NCBI GenBank assembly: GCA_944472135.2
Contig: OX235262.1
Span: 67,022,887-67,086,886 of the forward strand
Direction: 5' to 3'
Origin: Trichobilharzia regenti
Taxonomy: Eukaryota; Platyhelminthes; Trematoda; Strigeidida; Schistosomatidae
Length of the DNA stretch: 64,000 nt
In this document: positions 23,551-34,555 of the stretch, piece by piece
Layout: each line of letters opens with the position of its first letter
Position numbering within the stretch: the first letter of the stretch is position 1
Program-made: the position numbers and the translations under genes
Notes under the pieces: model-generated
Databases searched by the model: none
The model's input: only the letters and a program-made list of their open reading frames with translations
What the model was told of the DNA's origin: nothing

Positions 23551-24439
23551 TACGAACCATTTACAAAGTAGATTCGTATCTGAGATTCGAGGCCAAATTA
23601 CTCAATGCTGAAGTCAACGACTTTACTTCAGAGCTCTTCAAGTCATAATTAACATCTTAATAGAGTTCATTTGCCCATGACGATCTATCTTCAGATGGCA
23701 ACCAACAGAAAAGTTTAGTTCTTCATGTCCCTTTAGGTCTAGATTCCCAAGCAAAACAATCATTTTTCTAAAGGTTATGTAAGACATCAAGAATAGCAGG
23801 AGATACAATACACAAACCGGAAGAATAGGGGCAAATTAAATAAAGTGAAAATTTGTCTGACAAGGTCTTTTTTTAGTTTTGAATTTTAAAACTCGACAGA
23901 ATACATAATTTTCAAATACCAGTGATCATTAATTCTTGTTTAGTCGAAATTTCGCTGTTTAAATATTTTAATACACTATTAGACAAATTTGTTCTCATTT
24001 TATTTGACTTCCTGTTTGAATTATTGTAAAAGCTACTAAAATTGTCTTTCATTGGGGAAAACTTGGTTAAGCTTCATTGGATGTATGGCTAGTTTAAAAG
24101 GTATTCATACCAAGTTAAGGAAAGTAGTTTGCTTTTTTGCTATTCAATTCATAATTCTTTTGTGACAAGGAGTTGTTAGTCATCAGAGTTATTCGGATAC
24201 CTCCATTAGGCAATGAGTACGTCTTAGATCAAACTCTAATTAACTTAGAACAATTTAAACACAATAGGAATCAACCAAAAACAAGTACAAATAATGAAAA
24301 TTAAAGAGAAAGTAGATATGCAAGCGTTAGAACCTTAATATTTGTATACATAGGTTGACGGAAAGGAGTATTAAAATTAACTGAAATATTAAAACAAGTA
24401 TCAATGTGCTAAACAAACTGTTCATCAAGGGAATTTCAT
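23551..24439. other. No feature seen
   Basis: AT-rich sequence without a recognisable gene. Confidence 0.35.
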
Positions 24440-25375
24440 TTCACTTATTCTGCGACAGACAGCGGGCAACGACGAAGCAGGCATAAAACGGACACACACA
24501 AAGAACCTTGGAGGATGTGGATTTCACCAATGATATATGTCCGATTTCCCACAAACTGGAAGATATGCAAGTGAAAAGCAACAAGTTGGCAGGAGAAGCA
24601 TCCAGAGAAGATAGGACTTACTTCCGGTGAACATAGAGAAAACAGAGGGCATGAAGATTCCTGGCTAATAGCCACAACCGCAGTAACAACAACAGACAAC
24701 AATCAGCCAGCATAAATGGGAGAAGTCTGAAAGAAGCAATCTCTTTCACCTACCTACCTGGGAAGCATCGTTTCAACTACAGGCGGAGGGAACTGACGAG
24801 GATATCAAAGCAAGGATAGGGAAATCAATGCAAGCTTTCATTACCCTCGAGTCTGTTTGGAGATCAACAGCACTGCCCAGCATCAAAAATAAGATCCGGA
24901 TTTTCAACTCCAATGTGAAGTCAGCGCCACTCACTGTACGGATCAGAGACTTGGCGCGTCATAAAGAGTACCTCAAAGAAACTACAGACCTTCATCAACA
25001 GCTGTCTTCGTTCAATACTCAAGATCAGATGGCCACAAAACACCAGCAGCGGGGTTCTCTGCCAATGAACGAACAAACACAACAGGAACCGACTGTGCAA
25101 CAAACACGAAGGAAGAAATACAGGTGAACTGGCCATACTTTGAGAAAAAAATCATCGAAGGAACATGACATGCCAGGCCATCACTCGAGTTGAAGCCGAA
25201 TGAGAAGTGGTGAGTTTTTCGTTGGGTGACGTGGAGGAGGTGATGTGAAGAGGAGATGAAATCACGTGGGCAGACGTGGAGCCAGTTGAAAACGTTGTTG
25301 GAGGATCGAACACAATGGAGATGTGAGGCTGAAGCCCTATGTTCCTCTAAGAACTAAAGCCAACAGTAACAGTAT
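24440..25375 (+). mobile_element. SR2-like LINE, RT C-terminal half and 3' end
   Basis: It begins in the RT palm. The DLDFADDI motif C is garbled here (GGCGFHQ then stop) but readable in the parallel copy at 43131. Then follow 'QAFITLESVWRSTALPSIK', 'NKIRIFNSNVKSAPLTVRI', a tail of about 100 codons, and the 'AEALCSS'-type ending before a short A-rich tail. A 99-codon frame at 24828-25127 is the longest piece. It is degenerate. Confidence 0.8.
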
Positions 25376-26374
25376 ATAGCAATAATGTTCTGCTACAAGT
25401 CTTGCCATATATAAAGAATATTTCTGAAATAACGGACAGGATACCGAAATCATTCATAATAAGTATCATAGACAAACCGACATAATCACTCCATTCAGTA
25501 AGTAATATGCAGACTAAATAGTTCAACAGTGAAAGAAGAAGAAGAGACAAACACTGCCTACAATAATACTGCGTTAGTTGTGAAAATCACTACACTGGCT
25601 ACAGTGGACATCTCCTTCTACTTTGAATCCATGAATTTAATCTGAACATAAAAAGACACGACATAAATTCTGTTATATCAACACTTAGGCAATTACGGAT
25701 ATCAGTTTGACTGAGAAAATGCAAACATTTGAAGCAACAGTTACACTTAAAATGTTAAAGAATTCCTAGAGGCCTGGTAATCAGATTAACAAATAGGCAT
25801 ACTGACATAGATCAAGTTCATCAGGCCATGAAGGACAGGTCGAATGGGAGAAATGACATAAAGGTCCAATTCTAGGTCAATGAAACAATCGACACCACTA
25901 CAAATTAACTTATGGTTGAGTAAAATATTCTCACGACAACCATTCACAACCACGATCATCAAGAAGGACAGCTACGTCATTTATGGAGAATTCCTAAACA
26001 CTCGTTAATCACTGAAGTAAGCATTGATAACGTTGTGTAGAAGGACTCAGTTCAGAGAAAGCAGACGTTTAAATATCATAAATACTCCATCATTTTTATT
26101 AAATATATTTATATCTATTCACTTGATGAATAATTTATGTTTATGCAGTGATTTTCTTTAACGTGATCAAGAGGCTACTTCGGTTTGTGTACCCAGGCAG
26201 TAATTTTTATTATTATAGGCTCACTAGTATTGAAGGAAAGGTTTTCGTGGTATCTAATATCAGCTGGAAATATCTGGGACTAATTTACTCGAACGAATGA
26301 TCCATGAACAATTCAAAATACTTATTTATGTTTGGTTAAATTACAGATCCATGAATAATGCCCGTCCAGACATT
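25376..26374. other. No gene seen
   Basis: AT-rich sequence without a recognisable gene or matched repeat. Confidence 0.35.
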
Positions 26375-27290
26375 AGTGAAAACGAAACACGTAGTTCAGC
26401 GAAGAGTCTCTTTTCGGGGAATTTATTTGCTTAGCTGTACAGTGGCAATTATATATACTTATTTTGTAGATGTGTGTACATTAGGTTTGTCCGATAATAA
26501 TGAAAATAAGTTAGGGTTATTGTTGTCATGACAGTTGAAAAGTGTGATGAGTAATCAAACTGGAACTAAGAGGGGATGAAGATTAGTAAGTAGGTAGTGG
26601 CAATGTGTTTTCATAAAACATATTTATCAACAAATTAAAGAAGTTGAATAAGCGCGATACAGTTACGTAATGAGATGAATAGTTTAATGGGTGAGTTGTG
26701 ATTAGGAAGCACATAGAAACAAAGGAAAGTGTGGAAATATGGAACAGCTCTAAAAATTAAAAATCTGATGAGTTAGAAAAAAACGAGTACACAAGCATCA
26801 ATGATAAATAAATAATTTTTCCTTCACGTTCCCAGTGGAACATAGGGCTCCAAGCTAGTGGCCTGAGGTTTCTGTAGCAGTGTTTAATTTTTACAGGATG
26901 GGGTTGCTAGCCTCATGCCCAACCTTTCCTCTTTACCAGCATTATTTCTGGCTCAGTGAGGTAAAGGAGTGCGCCGGCCGGGGATCGAACCCTGAACCAT
27001 ATGCATGGTCGGTGAGCGTCCTAACCGCTATACCACCGACGCACGCACAAGCATCAAGTTAGCAGAATTCAACATGGTTGTTACCATGATAGAAAAAGTG
27101 GTTGGATGATTTTCTCGTATACATAACTCTGATGTTTTCAAATGAATGGTTAAGGCTTCTGCCATACAATGGAGAATAATACGTACTGTCTTTGGTAGGC
27201 TATTCTTCACCTTGTAGATCATTTTGAAGGAGGCGTTTGTTGAGATGGAATGACCAATATTGAAGAGATCAACAAAACTCGTAAGTACAG
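26375..27290 (-). mobile_element. Penelope-like element, 3' part, interrupted by SINE
   Basis: On the minus strand, 27290-27060 encodes the C-terminal half of the endonuclease ('LIDLFNIGHSIS', 'SFKMIYKVKNSLPK', 'MAEALTIHLKTSELCIREN'). The 3' UTR runs to a terminal fold at about 26383-26440: CAGC/GCUG helix I, GAA, then AAGAGACUCUU helix III. The core CUGAUGA is not kept. A close paralogue is at 57440-58105. A SINE family 2 copy interrupts it at 26802-27045. Confidence 0.75.
26802..27045 (-). repeat. SINE family 2 with perfect target duplication
   Basis: The 12-bp repeat CACAAGCATCAA flanks it (26790-26801 and 27046-27057). On the minus strand the head reads GTCGGTGGTATAGCGGTTAG (A box) and then a B box GGTTCGATCCC. 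The tail is T-rich on the plus strand just inside the left repeat. The structure is complete; it inserted after the host PLE was in place. Confidence 0.9.
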
Positions 27291-27474
27291 ACTAATCTAA
27301 GTACCAGCCTGTTATGGGTACTTTCAAACCACTTGTATTTCCTCTGCCTAAAACCCCTGCATTTCTCTAGTCGAAAAATAAAAACTTTAGAAGTATACTA
27401 TTTAGCTCATAGAAAGCTACAACACCAAATTCTACTTAGTCCTGATATGCTGCCACATTAAAACGATAAAGTAC

Positions 27475-28170
27475 TACAATTCTGGTTACAGGATTTGATC
27501 ATGAGCTGAAATCGGTTAGAGAACCATTGGAAAACCTGGGAGTACTGGACAGCCAGCTGCTTCATCAGCCTAGTTTGGGATTCTTCAGAAGTACTCATCC
27601 AACGCCAGGCTTCGAACCCAGAACTTTCTGGGTACAAGGCAAGCTTGGAGATCATTAAGCCCTTGGGATCCGATCCAATGGCCCATGAATTCCAACTTCT
27701 GCCAATTCATGACATAGTACGAGTAGCAGCGAATGTCATCGATAACGAGTATTTGTCCTCACTCTCAACCTGCTGTACCCTACTGGTCATGACTTCCCTC
27801 AAGAATCCCAGGTTACTATCTACCTAAATAGGGCCAGTCGTTAGTGAAGATCTCATTGATATTCAAGTATCGGTTTGTAGGGATTTGATTGATTGGTTAC
27901 AGGATTTTATCATGTGCTGAAGTTGGAATTCATGGGCCATTGAATCGGGTCCCAGTAGTGGAATGTTCTACCAGCTCGCCTTTTACCCAGAAAGTTCTGG
28001 GTCCGAACTCTGGTAGCGGGTGAGTACTACTGAAGAGTCCAAAACTGGGCTGATGAAGCAGCTATCTTACCACTGCCGACAGGTTTTCCAATGGTTCTCT
28101 AATCGATTACAGCTCATGATGAAATCCTGTAACCAATCAACCAAATCCTTACAAACCAATACTTGAATAT
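27475..28170. repeat. Composite inverted SINE family 1 unit, copy A
   Basis: A minus-strand SINE with a long head extension (27475 to about 27800) is followed by a plus-strand SINE (27905-28170). Blocks between them ('acatagtacgagtagcagcgaatg', 'ctactggtcatgacttcc', 'ccaggttactatctacct') recur in the same order at 40560-40700. The plus copy keeps 'ctactgaagagtccaaaactgggc' in the hammerhead-like position. Confidence 0.7.
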
Positions 28171-28424
28171 TACAATTTTGTCTCCCCTTCTCTCAGTTGA
28201 TGCACATATCAAATATACTTTTTTTTTCTCTCAGAACGTAATGTAAAAGCTAAAATTGAAATATAACAACTGCAGTAGCATACGTGTAACAACTCTGTTT
28301 ACAGATCAGTAAGATAAAGTATTCTTAAAAAAATAAAGTAAAGAATGATTGAGATAATGACTCTACTGGTGACTACAAAATGACGGGCAGTGAGAGTATA
28401 GGAAAAGCCAATTATTTTTTTTTG

Positions 28425-28545
28425 ATTTACAGCTTGATTCCACACTGTATTTTTTTTTTGGCACAAGTATGGAATTTTCAGCATGGATATCGGTAGCCCA
28501 AATTTTGCAGGCCGACCATAGACATCAGGTGTGCGCCGGCGTGGG
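28425..28545 (-). repeat. SINE family 2, sub-family b, partial
   Basis: 'cagcttgattccacactgta', 'caagtatggaattttcagc' and 'catcaggtgtgcgccggcg' match the insertion at 52862-53052. This copy stops before the B-box-like head. Confidence 0.7.
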
Positions 28546-28754
28546 CATTTTCTCTGGAATTTAACGTTCCTAATAGTTACGTAGGTCACATTATATTTAG
28601 GAATATTAATATTTAGAAACTTTATTTTTAGAAATATTTTGAAGAATTATCAGTTCCATTATCTTTATAATAATAATAGTAATAATACATCAAACACCCA
28701 AGGATGGAATGAAACAGAGTTATGGCAGTGGCTATTGTTAGGCGAATGAGCTTG

Positions 28755-29215
28755 GGTATCACCTACCCGCGAACATGTGTTACGTATGCCAAGTCATCGC
28801 CTCCCTCGACGAGCAATGTTAGCGGATATAGGGTCAGGCTGGAAAAAAGCTAGCGGCGGTCAAACAAAAACTTGGCACCAGTCAATGAAATCCACAACAG
28901 TTGGTCTAAGCCACGTAGGAAGGTGTAGACTTCCTGACTGGTTGGGGTCCTCGGGACGGTAAAAATCTATGGTTGGAAACAATTGGTGACATGGCTCAAA
29001 ATCGTTCTCAGTGGCGCAGACGCATCCACTCCTTGTGACTTATGATCTCCAATGAAACTTTTGTTTTTCTTTATTACTCCTTTGTCTCACATCTCTGCTC
29101 ACTGTTTCTGTTATGCTTTTCTTATACTTTCTTCTCTTGCTTCGCGTGCTACACGGAGTGTGGCGACTTGAACTTCCGCACATTTTTGCAAAGTTCTATG
29201 TCGAAAACAGACAGA
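28755..29215 (+). mobile_element. Second LINE family 3' end, copy 2
   Basis: It encodes MLRMPSHRLPRRAMLADIGS then 'GWKKASGGQTKTWHQSMK', 'GLSHVGRCRLPDWLGSSG' and 'GDMAQNRSQWRR'. This copy is cleaner than 16490-17410 and shows the same 3' UTR. It ends in a short (GACA)n run at 29207-29223. RT C-terminal part only; no endonuclease or palm. Confidence 0.75.
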
Positions 29216-30432
29216 CAGACAGACCCGCGAACACCACAGAGGTTCGGCTTTGACTCCCGAATAGTCAATGATTCAGGATATTATAAGAAGAATTCCCGTC
29301 GTGTGTTTCTAGTTTCAAGATTATCGAAATTTGTTCGTTTGTTTTTCCTGATAGTAAGACTATGTGGAGTATGTGAGAAGAGTGTCCAACTTCGACCTAT
29401 TGTAGACATGAAATAGTATATAGTGGCTATCAAATATCTTGGAAATGCTAAGAAGACAATGATTCATTTGTTTTCATCACATTAGTAGAAGACATCATTG
29501 TGCTGGAAAGGCAGATGGATTCTCTCAACATTAATTACTTCAATCTTTTTAATCATCCTCGTAAATGAAAAAACAACGATATGCTTCATATGTAATTATA
29601 TCATATCCAACAACCTAGTTTCCCCTTATCAACAACTAACTGAAGGAACTACTCCTCAAATGTATCTTTAGCATTTAGCTGAAATTTAGTGAATAGTTCG
29701 ACGTAAAAGAAGGTAGTGTGGTTACAGAATCTCCTTTCCGTCCACTTGTGACCGGAAAGTTCTAGGTTCGGACTCCAATGGGTACGTATCACCGCAGATA
29801 CCTAAACAAGCACGAAACAACTATCAAGTTTTCCGTGATTCTGCAATGGTTGTGTAAATGATGTTAACTCATGATTAAACCTATAAATCAAGAATTACTA
29901 TTCAAGGTTAAGTTTTCAGGAAAATCACCCCTTAAAAGCAATTTGAACTGGCATAGAATCTTTTACCGCACAGAAGCCAGCTAAAAGTTTTTATTAATTA
30001 ATAATCCCTAGATGTGAATGCATTCAGTCAACACAGTATATTTAATGTTTAGAAAGGAATATTGAGGGGGGGGCTCATGAAGAAATTTAAATCATTTCAC
30101 TTTATTCTAAATACTGCGCTGAAGATGTCGTCCAGAAAGGCGATGAAAGCTCCACAATTAAACCAAGGAGCTCAGAGAACACTATCAATTGCAAAAGGTG
30201 AAAATTATTTATTCTTGTCCAAAAAGTGATTAGTTTATCTCACATTGTCAGTGTAATCAACATTTGATGATATTACTGATGCAACACAAAAGAACACTTG
30301 AGAATTTGAGCAATTAGGAAACTGATAAATGAACACTAGCATGCAATCTCATTTGGGATACATTTTTCTATAAATAAAGTGGGATTGAAAAGTGACTTTT
30401 ACACTTAGGGTGTGGCTTATAGCCTAGTAATA

Positions 30433-30481
<49 letters not shown>

Positions 30482-31199
30482 CAATTTAAAAAATCTATTG
30501 CAAATACTTTCTTTAAATTTCACCTTACGATGTAGTTGATCAGGCTATTGATTAAGTAGGTTAGGGTTGGGATTCTTGGGTGGGGTTGTCTAAAACATTG
30601 GCATCTATTTAACTATGAAATAGCTGTTTATTTTTCGACTGATATTTTCTGAAAAAGCAGTATTTTTAATGATATCATCAACTTCAGTAGGACTTATCAG
30701 CTGAATACTTTAAAAACATCATCAGATACACTACCTTTTCAAGGTTAACATACCTACAAACATGAAGACATGCTGACAAGAAATAAGTATCAAGTTCAAG
30801 GAATGTATTATAATCGATAAGAAATGAGTGATAGCTTTTTTAAAGCCATTACCACATGAGTATTAATCGCTTCATCAAAGTATGTATTGACGCATAAAGC
30901 GTAGTTAACATGATGAAATATCCCCGTCAAGTAAATGACCCAGTTTATTTATGATGTGGAAAATGCGTGTACTATGCCCAAGTATTGTCTGAGGGAAATA
31001 CTTCTGTATACTAAAGAGATACAGTTCTAGTTCGATAATCAGTTAAAGTTCAAATATCTTGTGTGGTTATGAGAAGGTCACTGGAACTCCTATCTGCAAA
31101 CATGGTTTTATTTGAGTTTAAAAAATACTTCCTTAAAGAATTGTATAAACAACAGATGGAGCGAAGAAATATATCCCTTTTCAGTAGGGTGCAGAAGGT
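29216..31199. other. Gene-poor spacer with a degenerate SINE 1 and a (TA)n run
   Basis: A worn plus-strand SINE family 1 lies at about 29720-29890. A fragment at 30115-30190 ('gatgtcgtccagaaaggcgatga') has counterparts at 38450-38525 and 57040-57100. A long (TA)n microsatellite lies at 30430-30478. No gene seen. Confidence 0.5.
30430..30478. repeat. (TA)n microsatellite
   Basis: Nearly uninterrupted TA repeats of about 48 bases. Confidence 0.95.
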
Positions 31200-31465
31200 C
31201 GAGTGTGCGAACAAATACTCGCCGAAGACATTGGCTGGGGTCGCGCTATGTCATGAATTAGCAGAAGTAAGAATTCGTGGGCCATTGGACCGGGTCCCAA
31301 TGACTCAATGGTCTACGAGCTCGCCTTGTAATCCGAAGATCCTGGGTTCGAATCCCGGTGGGTGAGTACTGCTAAAGAGTCACAAAATAGAACGAAACAT
31401 CTGTCCAGTACTCCCAGATTTTCTAATGGTTCTCTAACTAATGTCAGCTCATGATGAAAATCCTG
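31200..31465 (+). repeat. SINE family 1, one of the best copies
   Basis: It shows the family layout: a head 'actcgccgaagacattggc', 'gaattcgtgggccattgga', the A-box-like TGACTCAATGGTCTACGAG, the B-box-like GGGTTCGAATCCC, then a hammerhead-like remnant (CTGCTAAAGAGTCAC...GAACGAAAC), 'gtccagtactccc' and the 3' end 'cagctcatgatgaaaatcc'. RNA polymerase III transcription is inferred. Confidence 0.85.
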
Positions 31466-31904
31466 TTTGCCTTTTCAATTAGTTCGTCACCATTGCCTGG
31501 CTCTACACTAATATATAGTTGTTTTGTACATCAAAATTACTTATCAGTCAAATGATTATTTTAGTTGATCAGATTTAGGTGTAGGCGGGGGTGAAATTAA
31601 GAGATCAAGTCATCAAAACAAATAACTATTAGACTTAAGTAACAAGATACCTAAGTCTTGAAGGAGGGGTGAAAATTAATTACGGAATTCAAGATAAGTC
31701 GATTCTTAGGCTTTAGCAACAGCTTATAATATAAAATTAAGAAAATTGTAAAATAGCAATGATGACTAAGAAGAGTTACGTAAAATACAAACAAGTTAAT
31801 AGAAACAACTAGAATTTTAAAAGATTTTAAAAATTAACAAAGTCAAAAGGTAGGTAGTTACAAGTGGATGGGAAAAAAGTTTTTAAAAACAATACATACT
31901 ATGT
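31466..31904. other. No feature seen
   Basis: AT-rich sequence without a recognisable gene. Confidence 0.35.
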
Positions 31905-32200
31905 AGTTGGCCATGGCAAAGAAAGGAGCTGTACAAATTTCTTTTGAACGCATAGATTTGGCTTTTTTTCAGATGAATTCAGATTGCCTTGACTGTATGT
32001 AAAAGCCGTACTTGTAGACCATGCGCAAGAGGTTGGGTGATATACGATAAATAACTTCAAAAGCTGTGCTCGAGTTGACTTGATGTCCAGTATCGACGAG
32101 ACGAGCTAGTATTGAACTGCGTATAGCTCTGTTAGGACCCTTGCCAAATCAAGATGTAAGGTGTTCAGGAATTCAACGATGAACTTGCCTGATCGGTATA
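31905..32200 (-). mobile_element. PLE endonuclease C-terminal fragment
   Basis: The minus strand encodes the end of the PLE protein: an F-x-V-I-Y-R-like block, 'LVDTGHQVNSS'-like text and a 'CTAPFFAMA' finish, much like 2036-2250 reversed. It joins a plus-strand PLE reverse transcriptase fragment at about 32200, making an inverted junction. Confidence 0.6.
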
Positions 32201-32339
32201 AGATTTTGATGCAAAAACTGTATATTAGTGTCAAGCCAGGCGATTATGAGGAACCATTTGAAATGGAATGCATATTTCTTCGCTAAATCTGTTGTTATTT
32301 CTCTAAATGCGAAAATGGAAATTTGGAAATTACTGAAAT

Positions 32340-32700
32340 CGTCTGAGAATCGTATAAGTTGAAATATACTTGCAGTATGTGGATGATACATTCATGGCAT
32401 GCAACAGAAGAATTTAATTCGTGCCATGTAAGTATGACATTTACGGCAGAACATAAGAATAATGACATCATACATTTTTTGGATGTGAATTTACTTAAAT
32501 GGGCTTATGGAATAGTCAGTCTATATACATGCAACCAGCATCTACAGGACACTTCGTACACTGTAATAGCTTCGTTCTGTTCCGTTTAGGATATTATTTG
32601 ATAGGTCAAGAAGAATATGTCCAAGTAGAAGACTGGAGTACTAAGAGAAACTCTTGGGGGGAATATACATGGAAAAAGGCTATTCAGAAGGGTTTATAAA
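32340..32700 (+). mobile_element. PLE reverse transcriptase fragment (YVDD box)
   Basis: Plus-strand text in two frames gives 'YLQYVDDTFMACN' (the YVDD catalytic box of RT motif C), then 'FTAEHKNNDIIHFLDVNLL', then 'QHLQDTSY'. PLE RTs follow the same order: YxDD, then FTxE...N..I.FLDV, then a basic block. Frameshifts separate the pieces. It is a dead fragment in inverted arrangement with 31905-32200. Confidence 0.7.
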
Positions 32701-32715
32701 CACGTATTATTATTA

Positions 32716-32970
32716 TTGAATATTATTTATTGACCACTAGTCAGTAACTACTGTAAATTGTCTAGTCCTATCTTTGGTGCAGACTGAATTCTCTCAGTCA
32801 AGTTTGCAATGTGGTCACCATGTCACGGGGTGGCTCGCCATTACGATGGACTGTGAATTGTTCGTATTAGACGGTTGAAGGCAATCAACAGGAAACCCTG
32901 CTTGACCTAGGTTTCGTGCTAGTTAGCACTAGTTAGTTACTGACTAGTGGTCAATCAAAAATATTCAGTT
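32716..32970. repeat. Inverted-repeat element, unclassified
   Basis: TTGACCACTAGTCAGTAACT (32730-32749) and its perfect reverse complement (32935-32954) bound a 185-bp interior. The match extends outward imperfectly with 'tgaatatt' on each side. No transposase or convincing target duplication was seen. Confidence 0.6.
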
Positions 32971-32984
32971 TAGTCCTGCAGGAG

Positions 32985-33180
32985 GTCAATCGCGAAACCG
33001 AATACCTCAGTGGGAATGTCCCTGACTGCAGCACTGGGTGACTCGGGTTCGAATCTCAGAAGAGGGGGACATGAGTTCCTTAAAGGTTTCAGATACGCCT
33101 TGCTGACTGGCGAGTGTCAAATAGTTCAAAACCTAGGTGCAAGGCTTTCTTCCGATTGCCTCCAACCGCCTATTTATTAC
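32985..33180 (+). repeat. Possible fourth tRNA-like repeat
   Basis: It has a B-box-like CGGGTTCGAATCTC and no clear cloverleaf. It is unlike SINE families 1, 2 and SM-alpha, and I found no second copy in the window. Confidence 0.35.
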
Positions 33181-33229
33181 CAAGTATGACAAAGAAAAGG
33201 ATCGAGTTGTAATATGATAAACAGTTTCT

Positions 33230-33730
33230 AAGAAGGAAGTGTATATGTGGTTACCATTCAAGAAAGACAGTGTCACGCACTTGTTCAAACGTCATGTAGA
33301 GAAGCTAGTTAAATAAACCTCTTGTGCAGCTGATACCTCACTCATAAACATCACAAAATGGGACAGTGAAAACACCAGAGAAAGATAAGCCATCGATCAT
33401 CACAACATTGATTGGCATATACCAATTTATAAACGTTCCTCAAAATAAATACATTGGGCGTACGGAAAGATTTCTCGAAGTTCGCGTCACCAAATGCTGT
33501 GCCTAATGGTCCTCTAGTACTCACAAGGACATTCCAAAGATCCCAATCTTAAGTTATTTATTTGACCATAACCATACTGTTGTGATGAATAAGAGCTTTA
33601 CAGTCATCAGTGAGCAAAGTAATGAAAATGCGCTTGAGTTTACGGGAGCTTGTGTCATCAGCTGACTGGAAAACCGGATCTTTGTATACAAAAGGCAACA
33701 GTATTCAGCTTAAATCTAGCTTTATCTAAC
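33230..33730 (+). mobile_element. PLE endonuclease copy, degenerate
   Basis: 'GIYQFINVPQNKYIGRTERF' keeps both halves of the GIY-YIG motif (GIY and YIG). It is followed by 'PILSYLFDHNHTVVMNKSFTVI' and a C-terminal 'FVYKRQQYSA'. Stops occur in two places. Unlike most copies here, the first motif is a true GIY rather than CIY. Confidence 0.7.
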
Positions 33731-34344
33731 TTTATAGATATCCTTCCCTTCACTGTTTTTCTTATATTGGTTATTTATTCTATTACTATTATTATTATCA
33801 CTATTATCTGGGTACACCATTCAATTCTTCTTGAAGATACTTGTTAAATGAAAACCATAATTAAGTATTAATCTTGGTGAAAAGTGTTCATGCTACCTTT
33901 TGACTTTAACTCAGACATGTTAAAAGTTTGTTAATATTTTAAAAATCTAGTTGTTCATGATTTGTTATCATTTTCAACTCTTTTTTATATATTAATGTAT
34001 ACTTTGATGAATAGTATTCACGTCTGAATGACTAACAAATTATCACTCAGTTGTTATCGGCTATGCGTCTCTTGAATTTCATACTTATTTGTCGTCACTA
34101 TATCATTGTGTTTGTATGCATTTTGACCCTACAAAGTAGTAAGAGTAATCCCATTGATGGAGTATTCAACTGACGCGTCCTACTGAAATTCATGAATACA
34201 CTGAATACTGCTTTTTTAGTGATAGTTGCTTATTTTCATTTTGAGGGATTGTCAAATCATTTTCTGATGAAAGCGAAAAATATTCTCACCAAGAAGATAC
34301 TTGAAAAAGTGTTGGAATTAGGTGAATTGATGTAAATGACATCA
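33731..34344. other. No feature seen
   Basis: AT-rich, with short ATT-type simple sequence near 33785. Confidence 0.35.
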
Positions 34345-34555
34345 AAAGGGAACATAGGGCTTCAAGCTAGAGCTTCGAAGTTTCAGTAGCAGTGGTGTTT
34401 ATTTTTACGGGAGGAAGTTGCTGGCCTCATGTCCAACCTTCCCTCTTTGCCGGTCTTATTACTGGCTTAGCGAAGTAAAGGAGCGCGTTGGCCATGGATC
34501 GGACCCCGGACCACTTGCACGGTTGGCAAGCATTCTACCGCTGTACCACCGGCGC
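34345..34555 (-). repeat. SINE family 2
   Basis: The minus-strand head has GGTGGTACAGCGGTAGAATG (A-box-like) and a B-box-like segment before 'ccgatccatgg'. Flanks share CATCAAAAGG / CATCAAAAAG, a short imperfect target duplication. Confidence 0.75.

Noticed and set aside
29205..29224. (GACA)n as a possible regulatory array
   Set aside because: It is the short simple-sequence end of a LINE 3' region.
30063..30070. G-run and the 59632-59652 G-rich run as quadruplexes
   Set aside because: The first is a single run. The second has closely spaced G tracts, but only two or three are long enough, so a quadruplex is not supported by eye.
31310..31365. Possible true tRNA gene around the B-box-like GGTTCGAATCCC
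   Set aside because: No acceptor stem or anticodon arm could be drawn, and the same segment recurs in many SINE copies.
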